This document shows positions 8,344-17,458 of a DNA stretch of 56,026 bases, piece by piece. This DNA comes from a virus. Under the pieces are notes generated by a model that searched no databases, was not told the DNA's origin, and worked only from the letters and a program-made list of their open reading frames with translations. Position numbers and translations under genes: made by a program. The stretch's first letter is position 1. Each line of letters begins with the position of its first letter. The stretch spans positions 1 through 56,026 of IMG/VR virus record IMGVR_UViG_3300025128_000046, one strand, 5' to 3'.

Positions 8344-9261
8344 TTAGCCAGCGGAACCGAACCACCCACGCCAATCAGAGACACCGAAGCTATAACGCTC
8401 ACGGGCTTTGAAACGAAGGTTTCCAGTATCGAAGTCAGGCTCCATCTTGGTCTGAAGCGGAGAACGAACAAACATTTTTGTTCCATTCGGTGCATCAGTT
8501 TTAACAAACCACGCATCAGTATCAGTGAAGCGACGGTTGATGAAGTAGCCTTCAGGCACCATACCCATGTGACGAACAGCATTGATAGCATTCGTGTTAG
8601 GGTTGGCATCGGCTGCACTGGTTCCTGTGTTACCAGGGCTGCTGAGTACTTTGTCAGCAACGGCCCAATAATCAACAGGGATGTGCAAAGAAACAGCACT
8701 GGCACCAATCAGAATACCACGGTCATCCTTGATTTTCTGAATAGACGTTAGTGCAGTTTCAAGAGTTGCTTCTGATAGGTCAGACGCAGCCAAAAGGTTT
8801 GACTGATTACCATCAGAAATAGTTGGGTGAGCCGCAGAGAAGAATGCAGCACCGTCACCAATGGTATCAGAGAAACCATTGTTGTAGATGTTTGCAGCTT
8901 TCACCTGTTTGGTATTTGCCATTGCTCGTGCAAGACCTTTCGCACGAAGTTTAGCAAACGTATCATACAGGTTATCTTCCATTGCTTCTTCTGTAACAGC
9001 AAAGGCAAGAGCTACAGTCTCAGCCGTATAACGGGCTGTGTAGCTTTCCTGTGCGTCATCATAAGAAACAGCAGCACCTTCACCTTTAGTAGGTGCAGTA
9101 CCGAAACCAGTGAAGAGGACTTCTTCTTCAAAAGCTCGGTCTGAGTTTTCAATTTCAAAGAGAGGCTCATGCTCATTGTTCACCTCTCCATACTCCATTC
9201 CAAATACGGCGTTAAGACCAGGAAGGAGTTCTTTGCTAATACTAGCTCTATTAATAGCCAT
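8344..9261 (-). CDS. Major capsid protein
   Basis: 305 residues, HK97-fold type. Evidence is the length, the position downstream of scaffold-like and small head genes, the opening (INRASISKELLPGLNAVFG) and the mid-region (IYNNGFSDTIGDGAAFFSAAHP) typical of Mu gpT-like and related capsid subunits, and the C-terminal GNLRFKARERYSFG. No N-terminal protease-cleaved delta domain is apparent, consistent with a separate scaffold at 10432-11382. Base composition looks less AT-biased than its neighbours, as expected for a highly expressed gene. Confidence 0.85.
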   Translation of the reverse strand: MAINRASISKELLPGLNAVFGMEYGEVNNEHEPLFEIENSDRAFEEEVLFTGFGTAPTKGEGAAVSYDDAQESYTARYTAETVALAFAVTEEAMEDNLYDTFAKLRAKGLARAMANTKQVKAANIYNNGFSDTIGDGAAFFSAAHPTISDGNQSNLLAASDLSEATLETALTSIQKIKDDRGILIGASAVSLHIPVDYWAVADKVLSSPGNTGTSAADANPNTNAINAVRHMGMVPEGYFINRRFTDTDAWFVKTDAPNGTKMFVRSPLQTKMEPDFDTGNLRFKARERYSFGVSDWRGWFGSAG

Positions 9262-9276
9262 GATTATCCCTCCTTA

Positions 9277-9891
9277 TTAAGCCGAAGAAGCCGTAGCTGT
9301 CACGTAGCGGTCACGGTGCATATTTAACCAGACTTCTACGATTGGATAAGCATCGGAATCCTTTTCATCAGGATACTTAGCTTTACCAACAACTCGTACT
9401 TGCTTTTCGGATTCAGCACCACTTGCGCCATCTAGGTAATAACTGGATTGACCAGTTACCGTACTACCAGATGAAGCAGTAGAACTGACGGTTACGTTAT
9501 AGTTCTTGACAATCGCCAACTCTGCAGCCGACAATGACAAGGACGCTTGAATGTAATAGGTCTGATTTGGGTCAGTTATTACAAAGAATTTAATATCCGT
9601 GGCACTCGTTCCACCGTTCCAATAACGTGCGAACTTTTGCTCTCCATTTTCAACATATTGACATCCCATGAAAACACCAGAAGGTTTAAGAGTACCTGCA
9701 ACATATGGTGAAATAGTTGCAAAGTTAGCTCCTGGCATTACCACTGGGTCGCCAGTGAAAATGTTATTGGTGGGTGACTGAGCCTGACCCGTTGAAGTCA
9801 ACGTAATCATGTCGGTCACAGCCTCATTATTATAGGCACCACCCTTTTTACGAGCAGGAATGAAACCACGAAATGCTTTAGTAGTAGACAT
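9277..9891 (-). CDS. Head-associated virion protein
   Basis: 204 residues, beta-rich and Ser/Thr/Gly-rich with few cysteines, placed directly before the capsid gene in the operon (15-base gap, GGAGGG-type ribosome site for capsid). It could be a capsid decoration or stabilising protein. No named family is recognised. Confidence 0.6.
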   Translation of the reverse strand: MSTTKAFRGFIPARKKGGAYNNEAVTDMITLTSTGQAQSPTNNIFTGDPVVMPGANFATISPYVAGTLKPSGVFMGCQYVENGEQKFARYWNGGTSATDIKFFVITDPNQTYYIQASLSLSAAELAIVKNYNVTVSSTASSGSTVTGQSSYYLDGASGAESEKQVRVVGKAKYPDEKDSDAYPIVEVWLNMHRDRYVTATASSA

Positions 9892-9919
9892 TGTTTCATC
9901 TCCTTAATTATGAAGAAGA

Positions 9920-10414
9920 CTAATTCTGAAAAGAAGGTCGCCTTCCTCTTGTTGTTACTGATTTACTTGTGTTGGAGATAGGCATACGAGAGTCAGAGTT
10001 TTTCATGAGTTGTGCATTAACTGCATCCATCATGTCATTCGCTTTATTCTCATAGAACTTTCTCCTAGCCTTTACCTTACCTGCTGGCATTTTAGCCAAA
10101 GCTAAGTCTCCACGACAGACTGTACCAAGGTATCGGCCTTCGTCCCTCACGAAGGACGTAACAGCCATTTCAGGAACTTCATCAGGAGTTACAAAGACCC
10201 AACCTGCTTGTTGTTTCTTACCAACATTAGCAATGTCATCTTGACCTTTTAACGATATACGTATCCAACGAAGGGCCATGCCTTCATTATCAAAACGTGC
10301 TTGTACCACATCTGGTATGGTGAGGGCATCGGGTTCCTCAAAGGTCCATTCTTCTTCTCTTAAATTCTGTTCTCTCAAACTGTCACTACGTGTTTCATTT
10401 CGTGTTGTATTCAT
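9920..10414 (-). CDS. Hypothetical protein in capsid operon
   Basis: 164 residues, acidic first half, a compact middle (VARFDNEGMALRWIRISLKG-like stretch and AGWVFVTPDEVPEM), and a basic, probably disordered C-terminus. Similar proteins are found next to capsid genes in marine phages, but no function is known to me. Confidence 0.6.
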   Translation of the reverse strand: MNTTRNETRSDSLREQNLREEEWTFEEPDALTIPDVVQARFDNEGMALRWIRISLKGQDDIANVGKKQQAGWVFVTPDEVPEMAVTSFVRDEGRYLGTVCRGDLALAKMPAGKVKARRKFYENKANDMMDAVNAQLMKNSDSRMPISNTSKSVTTRGRRPSFQN

Positions 10415-10431
10415 TTTGTTCTCCCACGCTA

Positions 10432-11382
10432 CTATTTATAAACATCTGTATACTCACCATCAGCTTTTGATACTTTAAGCTTTTGGGCCGCATACGTTTC
10501 AATTGGTATATTCCATTTCTCAGCTAATCTCATATCTTCTTGCGTGAGCTTAACTTTGTTTTTAGAACTCGGAGAGGAGCGAGAACTCCCCGATACCACT
10601 TGAGCAGGACTTGACGTAGTTTCCTGCACACGTTCTTGAGCTTCTCCAAACTTTTGTGGAAAAGCATTTTTGATTCTGTTATCAATTTCTTGATAAAATT
10701 CATTATCATTTGGACTAAAACCTTCTTCTTTTAATTCTGCATCTATTGCAAGAGCAGCGGCAGTCATAACATTATCTTTACCAAACCAATCATTATTAGA
10801 AGCCCACTCTTCTGCTTTAGGGTCTGTAACTGATTGCTGTGGAATTGGCTGTTGTTGTACTGGTCTTCGTTGTTGTTGTTGCGCTACTCTTTTTTCATAA
10901 TTTATTTTTGCTGATGTAACAGCTTTTAAATCATTTTGTGCTTCATTTAACATTTCCTGTGCTGTAAGAAGTTTTTCTTTTTCACCTTCTTCAAACGCAT
11001 CAAGATATGCGGCTCTGGCTAATTGAATTTTATCTTCCAATTGTTTTTCTGAAGCATTAAGACTAACTTTATTAATCTCATTTACTTCAGTATTTTTTAC
11101 ATTTACAGCTAATTTTAATTGTTCATTCTGACGTACAAGTTCTTGAATTTGTTCTTCACGTTCTTTACGTTGTCTAACAAGCTGCTTAATTCTTTTTTGC
11201 GCTCCTGAAGTTTCTATTCCTTCAAGTTCTTTGATTTCAGTTTCTTCTTTAACTTCAGTCTTTTCTTTAACTTCAGGTTCTGCTTTTAATTCTTGTTGCT
11301 CTTCTTCAACTTCATATTCTACTTTATCTTCATTAGTATTGTTTGGGATTTCTACAGTTCCCCAACTGTCATCTTTTTCCAT
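10432..11382 (-). CDS. Probable scaffolding protein
   Basis: 316 residues. Residues 1-80 are strongly acidic (repeated Glu/Lys), residues 60-180 are a long coiled coil with Gln/Glu heptads, followed by a Gln-rich stretch and a conserved-looking C-terminal end (KWNIPIETYAAQKLKV). Acidic, helical and upstream of capsid is the usual profile of a phage scaffold. It is the first gene behind the promoter at 11438-11466 and has a GGAGAAAAT ribosome site. Confidence 0.65.
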   Translation of the reverse strand: MEKDDSWGTVEIPNNTNEDKVEYEVEEEQQELKAEPEVKEKTEVKEETEIKELEGIETSGAQKRIKQLVRQRKEREEQIQELVRQNEQLKLAVNVKNTEVNEINKVSLNASEKQLEDKIQLARAAYLDAFEEGEKEKLLTAQEMLNEAQNDLKAVTSAKINYEKRVAQQQQRRPVQQQPIPQQSVTDPKAEEWASNNDWFGKDNVMTAAALAIDAELKEEGFSPNDNEFYQEIDNRIKNAFPQKFGEAQERVQETTSSPAQVVSGSSRSSPSSKNKVKLTQEDMRLAEKWNIPIETYAAQKLKVSKADGEYTDVYK

Positions 11383-11437
11383 TATTTTCTCCGTTGTTTA
11401 CGAAACAAACGATTTACGTAAAATTAATTGCTATACT

Positions 11438-11466
11438 ATTATACCATATTTTTAATGCTTTTGCAA
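11438..11466 (-). promoter_or_regulatory. Late promoter P3 for the scaffold-capsid operon
   Basis: On the minus strand TTGCAA, 17 bases, then TATAAT followed by AGTAT. Transcription would start about 11431, giving a leader of about 50 bases before the scaffold ATG at 11382. The hexamers and the AGTA after the -10 are shared with the promoters at 18174 and 19755. Confidence 0.75.
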
Positions 11467-11467
11467 A

Positions 11468-11890
11468 TTAATCTGACCCTTTTCCTAAATTAAATGTAGG
11501 GTCAAGGTCTTTAGGGTCATCAACCCTCATAATTATCTGGTCATCAAAAAGTAGTATTAATCTAATACCTTGATAAAAAAGTTTTGTACCAGCATGTTTA
11601 CCATAACATACATAGTCTCCTACATTACACCAAGCACCATTAGGAAATTTGTTTTCATCTTTATATGCTAACTCTCCTAATCCAATTACCTCACCTACTG
11701 TTGTAAGATAACTAATATCATCCTTGGTAGAATCTGGTATAAATATACCACCTTTTGTTTTACTCTTTACCGATACTGGTTTTATTAGAACGTGAAAACC
11801 AGGCAATTCTGGTAAACTCTTTAACTCTATATCATCGGCGTCAATCCACTCATCGTTTTTCAACGCATTACCCATCTGCACCTGTCTCAT
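11468..11890 (-). CDS. GroES-like co-chaperonin
   Basis: 140 residues. Residues 29-125 match the Cpn10 fold: PGFHVLIKPV at the start, the mobile loop with GGIFIP (47-52), VGEVIGLG (65-72), then GDYVCYGKHAGTKL (91-104) and a C-terminal strand ending IIMRV. The mobile loop GGI-hydrophobic motif is the GroEL-binding signature. In T4, gp31 replaces GroES so that GroEL can fold the capsid; location between portal and capsid genes suggests the same job here. The N-terminal 28 residues are an added acidic extension. Confidence 0.85.
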   Translation of the reverse strand: MRQVQMGNALKNDEWIDADDIELKSLPELPGFHVLIKPVSVKSKTKGGIFIPDSTKDDISYLTTVGEVIGLGELAYKDENKFPNGAWCNVGDYVCYGKHAGTKLFYQGIRLILLFDDQIIMRVDDPKDLDPTFNLGKGSD

Positions 11891-12079
11891 TTAATCCTCG
11901 CTATACATCCTTTTCTTAATAATATCTGTTAAATTATTTCTTGCCCATTCCAAACCTTGTATTGAACCTACAACTTGTCTGTAATGTGCATAGTCTTCAG
12001 CAGAACCATCTCCTAGTGAAGTCTTTAATCTTTCAATTTCACCATTGAAGTCCTGCACGACTTCATCCCAAATATCCAT
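11891..12079 (-). CDS. Hypothetical small helical protein
   Basis: 62 residues, mostly helical (EIERLKTSLGDGSAEDYAHY and GLEWARNNLTDIIKKRM). It abuts the GroES-like gene without a gap. Similar small proteins accompany portal genes in marine phages; function unknown. Confidence 0.6.
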   Translation of the reverse strand: MDIWDEVVQDFNGEIERLKTSLGDGSAEDYAHYRQVVGSIQGLEWARNNLTDIIKKRMYSED

Positions 12080-12084
12080 TGGAA

Positions 12085-12264
12085 TTAAGAGGTAGCCCTC
12101 TTAGTACTTTTTAGAGGTTTAGGCATTTCATAAGAAAAATCATCCCACTCATTGAGTGCGCTTCTCATGCTACGTGGACCCCAAACATCTTTTTTAAATG
12201 GATTACCAAAAGTTTTTGATGTATCCTTTACATGCTCTGGATAACCCTTACCTTTTTTCATCAT
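12085..12264 (-). CDS. Hypothetical 59-residue protein
   Basis: ATG at 12262-12264 overlaps the portal stop by one base (TAATG) and the stop is at 12085-12087. Begins MMKKGKGYPEHVKD, with a central WGPRSMRSALNEWDD and a basic end. The tight coupling to portal argues that it is real. Function unknown. Confidence 0.65.
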   Translation of the reverse strand: MMKKGKGYPEHVKDTSKTFGNPFKKDVWGPRSMRSALNEWDDFSYEMPKPLKSTKRATS

Positions 12265-14738
12265 TAGTCTTCTCCTTTTTTCATTTCTTCAACAGCTAAA
12301 CGTGACAATGTATTTAGCTTTGTTTCTTCTACATCTTTATCATCTTTCATTTCTTCAATCTTAATCTTAGCAAGATTATTCATTGCAGTAATTTCTTTCT
12401 TGGATTCTCTATCAGCTTCAGCTTTCTCACGTTTAAACTTATCAGTAGCACCAGACTCAAGCATATCCAATATTTGTTCATTCTCTTCAAGTTCAAGTTT
12501 CTTTGTCTTGAGTTCAAGTTCAGCAGCCGTAACAGCCGTATCAGATTGTAGTTTCTGTTGTTGTAACTTAACCTTCTCTTGCTCAAGCATAACAAGCTGT
12601 TGTTCTGGTGTTGGAGGTGGTGGCTGTTGATTGGCTTGCATAACTTTTTGTGCAGCCTCTGCCATAGCCATTTCAATAACAGAAGGTTGACCTTGTTGTT
12701 CTGCTGGAACTTGTTGCATCATTTGTTCTGTAACACCACTCATTTGTTCTTGATACTTCAGTACAGAATGTTCTTGTATATTAGATTCAAGTACAGGTTT
12801 AATCCTAGCCATAATAGGATTAGCACCATTGGCAGGGTCTTGTAAATAAGCCATCTTAACTTGTATATGAGCATCGTGGTTCTGTGCAGGAAAAGCTGCA
12901 ATAGGTAAACCTTTTGTAACAGCCATGATATCAGATACAGGGTCAAGCGGTTGTGGCTCAATCTTGGGTGGCAATATTTGCTCTAGGTTAGGCATGTTGG
13001 CTGCATTGAGAATAGTCCTGTTAAGTTCCTCAATGTTAAACATACCTGGTGGCGACTGCTGTGCCATTTGCAGAGCCATGTTTGCCAACATCATACGATG
13101 GGCATTAGAAGGAATATTAGGGTCAGAAACAGGTACAATATCCACTCGTCCATCAAAGTCAGCTTTAAATATATTTCTATCTTCAAACGGTACTTCATAA
13201 GGATATTCATTAGGTAAATAATCATGGTCTATCTGCGCCAGTATTCTAAACTCATCCCTTTGTGACTTATGTAATCTTTTATGAATTGCAGAGAAAAACT
13301 TACTTGAAGCTTCTAGCAATGCCATTGTTGTTCCAACGGGTCCATAGGAGGCAGCATCAGAGATAACTTGCTCAGTACTGTCTGCAAACTTCTGACCAGC
13401 AGCAGTTACAAACCCAAGCATCTGGAAGAGCGTTGAGGAAGGCTCTTTATAGGGCAGGGGAACTATAGCCCTAGATAAATCAATACCAGTTGCTTCGACC
13501 TCCTTGAACTCGCCAGGAGCGATTGGTTCATTATCACCAACCATCCTTACTCCCTTTGCCTTAAAACCGCCTGGTAAATTGGCGAACTGTCCAGCGTCTA
13601 TGAGGGAGCGCATCGCAGCAGTTGCCGACATGGTGAGATTACCAAGGAAATGGATAAGGCCCAATCCATAGAATCCAAAACCAGGTACAAACCTATAGTG
13701 AACGAAATGGCTTCGCTTCTCTTTATTCGGGTCATCCTGCTCGTAGTTTCTACGAATACTTAAAACTTGTCTTGACTGTTCCTCTACAGTTACAATGTAT
13801 GGACAAGCAACACCTTCTTCTTCTAACTCAAGATAACAGTGTTGCTCCAGTAATACATATTGTGGGTCACTATCATATGATGGAGATATACCCAAAATAT
13901 TATCTATCTTAGTTGCAAAACCACTAGAAGAAAGCTGTGATGGAGAAGGTAGGTCTACATCTTTGTAAACACCTGCTCTAATATCCTGTTGTAATTCTAC
14001 AGGACTTTTATATATCACATGTGTATAGCGGTCTGCATTTCTTAAATCAGTAGCATAGTAAGATACATAGAACTGGTCTATAGGTATAAACTCTGATACT
14101 GGTCTTTTAAAAGTTGAGCTATAATAAATCTTTTTAAATGCCGAACCTATAAGAGGGAGATGAAAAAGCATTCTTTCAAATTCATCAAAGTACTCTGGCA
14201 TCTGTTCTGTAAGCTGATAGTTCATAAAATTCTGAACCCTGTTGGCTTGCATTTCTTTCTCTGGTGTTGCGGCACCAAGAATGTTTGCCTTTACAGGGCC
14301 ACCAGAAGGAAATAATTCCTGTGTAGCTTTTGATTGAAACTTAACAGCCGATTCAATTAATAGCGGATGTACAGCCGTACAAGCTCCCTGAAATGGTTCT
14401 GAACCTTCTTCCAGCTTTAGACCAAGTAGGTCAAAGCCTCTTTCAAACATAGACTCCCACTCACCTCTGCTATCTTTATCTGCATTATAATTTTCAATAA
14501 CATCTGTAGATATACCTTGCAGGTCTTCTTCATCTAGGTCTTCACTGAGGTCACCATACCATTCAGATACTTCTTCTGAAGCTTCCATCTCTACAGACTC
14601 TGAAGAAAAGTCTACAATAACACCACCATCAGAAGGGTCAATCTCAATAGACACATTGGACTGTTCTTCAGGGACCATTGCAATAATATTAGTCTCCGCT
14701 TCAGGAATTATATCAAAAGGATTACGTTCTGTTGCCAT
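12264..14738 (-). CDS. Portal protein
   Basis: 824 residues, in the size class of P22/podovirus portals. The N-terminal 90 residues are acidic. Then comes the portal core: DSRGEWESMFERGFDLLGLK, the segment around FQGACTAVHPLLIESAVKFQ, and FERMLFHLPLIGSAFKKIYY. From about residue 680 to the end it is a long Gln/Glu coiled coil, typical of the portal crown or barrel helices. The portal forms the dodecameric DNA channel and docks the terminase. It lies between the repeat protein and the small GroES-region genes with one-base overlaps on both sides. Confidence 0.88.
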   Translation of the reverse strand: MATERNPFDIIPEAETNIIAMVPEEQSNVSIEIDPSDGGVIVDFSSESVEMEASEEVSEWYGDLSEDLDEEDLQGISTDVIENYNADKDSRGEWESMFERGFDLLGLKLEEGSEPFQGACTAVHPLLIESAVKFQSKATQELFPSGGPVKANILGAATPEKEMQANRVQNFMNYQLTEQMPEYFDEFERMLFHLPLIGSAFKKIYYSSTFKRPVSEFIPIDQFYVSYYATDLRNADRYTHVIYKSPVELQQDIRAGVYKDVDLPSPSQLSSSGFATKIDNILGISPSYDSDPQYVLLEQHCYLELEEEGVACPYIVTVEEQSRQVLSIRRNYEQDDPNKEKRSHFVHYRFVPGFGFYGLGLIHFLGNLTMSATAAMRSLIDAGQFANLPGGFKAKGVRMVGDNEPIAPGEFKEVEATGIDLSRAIVPLPYKEPSSTLFQMLGFVTAAGQKFADSTEQVISDAASYGPVGTTMALLEASSKFFSAIHKRLHKSQRDEFRILAQIDHDYLPNEYPYEVPFEDRNIFKADFDGRVDIVPVSDPNIPSNAHRMMLANMALQMAQQSPPGMFNIEELNRTILNAANMPNLEQILPPKIEPQPLDPVSDIMAVTKGLPIAAFPAQNHDAHIQVKMAYLQDPANGANPIMARIKPVLESNIQEHSVLKYQEQMSGVTEQMMQQVPAEQQGQPSVIEMAMAEAAQKVMQANQQPPPPTPEQQLVMLEQEKVKLQQQKLQSDTAVTAAELELKTKKLELEENEQILDMLESGATDKFKREKAEADRESKKEITAMNNLAKIKIEEMKDDKDVEETKLNTLSRLAVEEMKKGED

Positions 14739-17458
14739 TATTTAATTCCCATAGCAGGATTGTATTGAAGCCCAAAGCCACTACTAAATGGTTGTTGAGT
14801 GCCAAAGGGTGCAGGACTTTGCATACCAAACCCTTGAAGATTTTGACCCATGCTTTGTTGTTGCATTGCTGGTCTTCCATAAAGTTGAGAAGTATATGCT
14901 TGGTCCATATTTTGTTGTAAACCTTGTAGACCTGTAGGTTGTGGTTGTTGTTCTATCATAGGTCCATTAGTAACTTCTAGAACTTGTGGTTGAAGTATAG
15001 TAGGTATTTGAGGCATCATTTCGTCATCTATTGAAGTCTTTGGCTCATCACCTATTGGAAGTGGTTCATAAAGTGGGTCACCTGGTTCTTGAACATTAAT
15101 AGGCAGTACTGGTTTATCAACTGTTGTAATTGGAAATCCTTTAGGAAGTCCAAAATCTTCTACCACATTACCTTGTGCATCTCTGACCATGCCTTCATCA
15201 TCTCTATAAAAACTTTTTTGTTTTTGAAGTGCTTGACGTTCTGCTGCGGTTTGTGGTGTTGTTCCTAATTGTGCTATTCTAAGTTTTTGTAATTCTCTTG
15301 CTGTTTGTTCAGGGTCAAAAGTAGGTCCACCAGTTTGTCTACGTATTAGATTGCGTAGTCCACCACCACCATAAGCTTCTGTGGTTTCATCTTCATCATC
15401 TTCATCGGGTAAACCAATTGTTTGTTTTAATTTAGGCAGTGCAGGTATTCTTAGTCTTGCTTCTTCTGGAGATATACCATAAGCTGCAGCATATAGATTA
15501 GGACTAAATGGTGCAAATCCAGTATAATTAAACTTGGGTGTTTTTAAAGCTTCTTGTCTACGTATCCTAGCCATCTTTGCAAACAAATCTTCAGGCGCAC
15601 CTGCTGGTTGTGCTGCTACTGCAGCTTGGTAGGGTGAAGCAGATTGTGTTGTAGAAGGCGCATATGGAGAAGGTACACCCAATCTTTCAAAGTACTGAGC
15701 CATTGCTGACTTAGGTTCTTCTTTTTCTTCTTCTTTCTTTTTAGGTATGATTATTGGGTCATCACCTTGTATTTCTTCAAAAGCAATGTCAGGGGTAATA
15801 CCTAGATTAGCAAAGTCTCTTGCTTCTTGAGCATATCCTTCTCTAAGTGCTTCGTCAGTCATAAAACCAACATCTAAGGCTGCTCCACCATAACCAGGTG
15901 AGGCAGGACCAGTACTCATAGTGTATTCTTCAGGGCCTAAAGGTCTACCTGTCATCGTGTATTCTTCAGGGCCTCTAGGTCTAGCTGTCATAGTATACTC
16001 TTCTGGACCTCTAGGTCTTCCTGTCATCGTGTATTCTTCTGGACCTCTAGGTCTTCCTGTCATCGTGTATTCTTCAGGGCCTCTAGGTCTAGCTGTCATA
16101 GTATACTCTTCAGGGCCTAAAGGTCTATCAGAATCACTTTTAGCTGCTTTAGCTGCTTTAGCTGCTTTAGCTGTGCTTTTTTGAAGTGCCTCAAAATCTA
16201 TATCTTTTAAACTTCTTGCTGCATCTCTAAGGTCATATCCTAATCCTCCTAGCTGCGCTCTTTGAGAAACCTGTGCTGTAGGTCCATAAGCATCTAAAGC
16301 TGCACCACCATATTGACCCATTGATGGTGATACTTCCATAGTATATTCTTCTGGTCCTAAAGGTCTATCTTCCATAGTGCCTGTCATGGTATACTCTTCT
16401 GGACCTCTAGGTCTACCTTCCATAGTATACTCTTCAGGGCCTAAAGGTCTTCCTGTCATAGTATACTCTTCAGGGCCTAAAGGTCTTCCTGTCATCGTGT
16501 ATTCTTCAGGGCCTAAAGGTCTACCTTCCATAGTATATTCTTCAGGGCCTAAAGGTCTACCTTCCATAGTATATTCTTCAGGGCCTCTAGGTCTTCCTGT
16601 CATAGTATACTCTTCAGGGCCTAAAGGTCTATCTGTTGGGGTAAATTCACCAATACCTACATCACGACCAATATCTGAAGTTACAGCATTAACTTGTTCT
16701 TGCGTTACTTCACTTGGGCTTACACCAAATCTATCTGCAACTTCATTTCTTAAATCTGTGCCAATATCAGCTACAACACCAGGCAAACCCGTTAGCATAT
16801 CATAAAAGCCTCTTCCTGCATCTATTGCTATACTAGCTGGGCTAAACTGACTATAGAAATCACCTGCTGCTCCCAATACTGCACCAACTGCGTCAGCACC
16901 TGAATAGGTATAGTTACCATCTTTATCTACTGTAACATTAAGGTCGAGTCCTAAAGCAGATGCGTCTTCAACCATATTATCAGCTACTTGCTGGTCACGG
17001 GCTTGTATACCTTTATCTACTGTCTCAGCATATCCTAAATCAGACAGTTCATTATAGCCTAATCCAATATCAAAAGAACCATCACCAGCATAACCACCAC
17101 CAAAGCCAGTACCTTCAACATCTTCATAATCATCCATACCTTTTTGAGAACGCTCTGCTGCTTCTTCTTGTTCTTTATCTCCTTCTAAACCAGGCGCACC
17201 ATAATCTGCTTCTAAACCTGCTTCCATTGAAGCATGAGAACCTTTACCACCTATACCTTCATAATTTTCAAAATCAGCGGCTGTTAGTCCTGTTGATTTA
17301 TCTTTACCTGTATCAGTTCCAGTACCACCACCACTATCACTGTCACCACCATCACCACCAAAGCAACAATGCTGAAGTTCATACTCATTAAAGTAGTTTA
17401 ACCACGGCTGTTTAGCAGGGCCATCATTCCACATTTGTTTTTTAAATTCTTTCAACAT
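14738..17458 (-). CDS. Large repeat-containing late protein
   Basis: 906 residues, acidic and Gly/Pro-rich. It holds 14 copies of a 12-residue unit, consensus (T/E)GRP(L/R)GPEEYTM: eight in the first block and six in a second, separated by a linker with an AKAAKAAKAAK stretch. Each block is followed by a YGGAALD segment, so the whole module seems duplicated. Near residue 680 it has LRNLIRRQTGGPTF, one of the recurring GG motifs. The C-terminus is Gln/Pro/Met-rich. No catalytic domain is seen. A virion or head-interior protein is inferred from position next to portal. Confidence 0.7.
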   Translation of the reverse strand: MLKEFKKQMWNDGPAKQPWLNYFNEYELQHCCFGGDGGDSDSGGGTGTDTGKDKSTGLTAADFENYEGIGGKGSHASMEAGLEADYGAPGLEGDKEQEEAAERSQKGMDDYEDVEGTGFGGGYAGDGSFDIGLGYNELSDLGYAETVDKGIQARDQQVADNMVEDASALGLDLNVTVDKDGNYTYSGADAVGAVLGAAGDFYSQFSPASIAIDAGRGFYDMLTGLPGVVADIGTDLRNEVADRFGVSPSEVTQEQVNAVTSDIGRDVGIGEFTPTDRPLGPEEYTMTGRPRGPEEYTMEGRPLGPEEYTMEGRPLGPEEYTMTGRPLGPEEYTMTGRPLGPEEYTMEGRPRGPEEYTMTGTMEDRPLGPEEYTMEVSPSMGQYGGAALDAYGPTAQVSQRAQLGGLGYDLRDAARSLKDIDFEALQKSTAKAAKAAKAAKSDSDRPLGPEEYTMTARPRGPEEYTMTGRPRGPEEYTMTGRPRGPEEYTMTARPRGPEEYTMTGRPLGPEEYTMSTGPASPGYGGAALDVGFMTDEALREGYAQEARDFANLGITPDIAFEEIQGDDPIIIPKKKEEEKEEPKSAMAQYFERLGVPSPYAPSTTQSASPYQAAVAAQPAGAPEDLFAKMARIRRQEALKTPKFNYTGFAPFSPNLYAAAYGISPEEARLRIPALPKLKQTIGLPDEDDEDETTEAYGGGGLRNLIRRQTGGPTFDPEQTARELQKLRIAQLGTTPQTAAERQALQKQKSFYRDDEGMVRDAQGNVVEDFGLPKGFPITTVDKPVLPINVQEPGDPLYEPLPIGDEPKTSIDDEMMPQIPTILQPQVLEVTNGPMIEQQPQPTGLQGLQQNMDQAYTSQLYGRPAMQQQSMGQNLQGFGMQSPAPFGTQQPFSSGFGLQYNPAMGIK
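15917..16129 (-). repeat. 36-bp tandem repeat block B (6 copies)
   Basis: Six in-frame copies of a 36-base unit coding RP(L/R)GPEEYTM plus a two-residue joint. Copies alternate synonymous codons and L/R at one position, pointing to repeated unequal exchange or slippage with selection on the protein. Confidence 0.9.
16338..16633 (-). repeat. 36-bp tandem repeat block A (8 copies)
   Basis: Eight in-frame copies of the same 36-base unit. The last copy is preceded by an irregular TGTMED joint, the scar of an imperfect duplication. Its unit is the same as in the block at 15917-16129. Confidence 0.9.

Noticed and set aside
8292-8751. Alternative frames over the C-terminal capsid coding region
   Set aside because: They overlap the capsid gene in other frames, without ribosome sites and with composition typical of shadow frames.
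15917-16633. Possible CRISPR array from regularly spaced repeats
   Set aside because: Units are contiguous 36-bp repeats with no unique spacers and lie in frame inside a long coding region.
15921-16805. Plus-strand frames of 87 and 142 residues with VYSSGPLGLP repeats
   Set aside because: They are the antisense of the 36-bp repeats in the late protein; open only because the repeat unit is a multiple of three.
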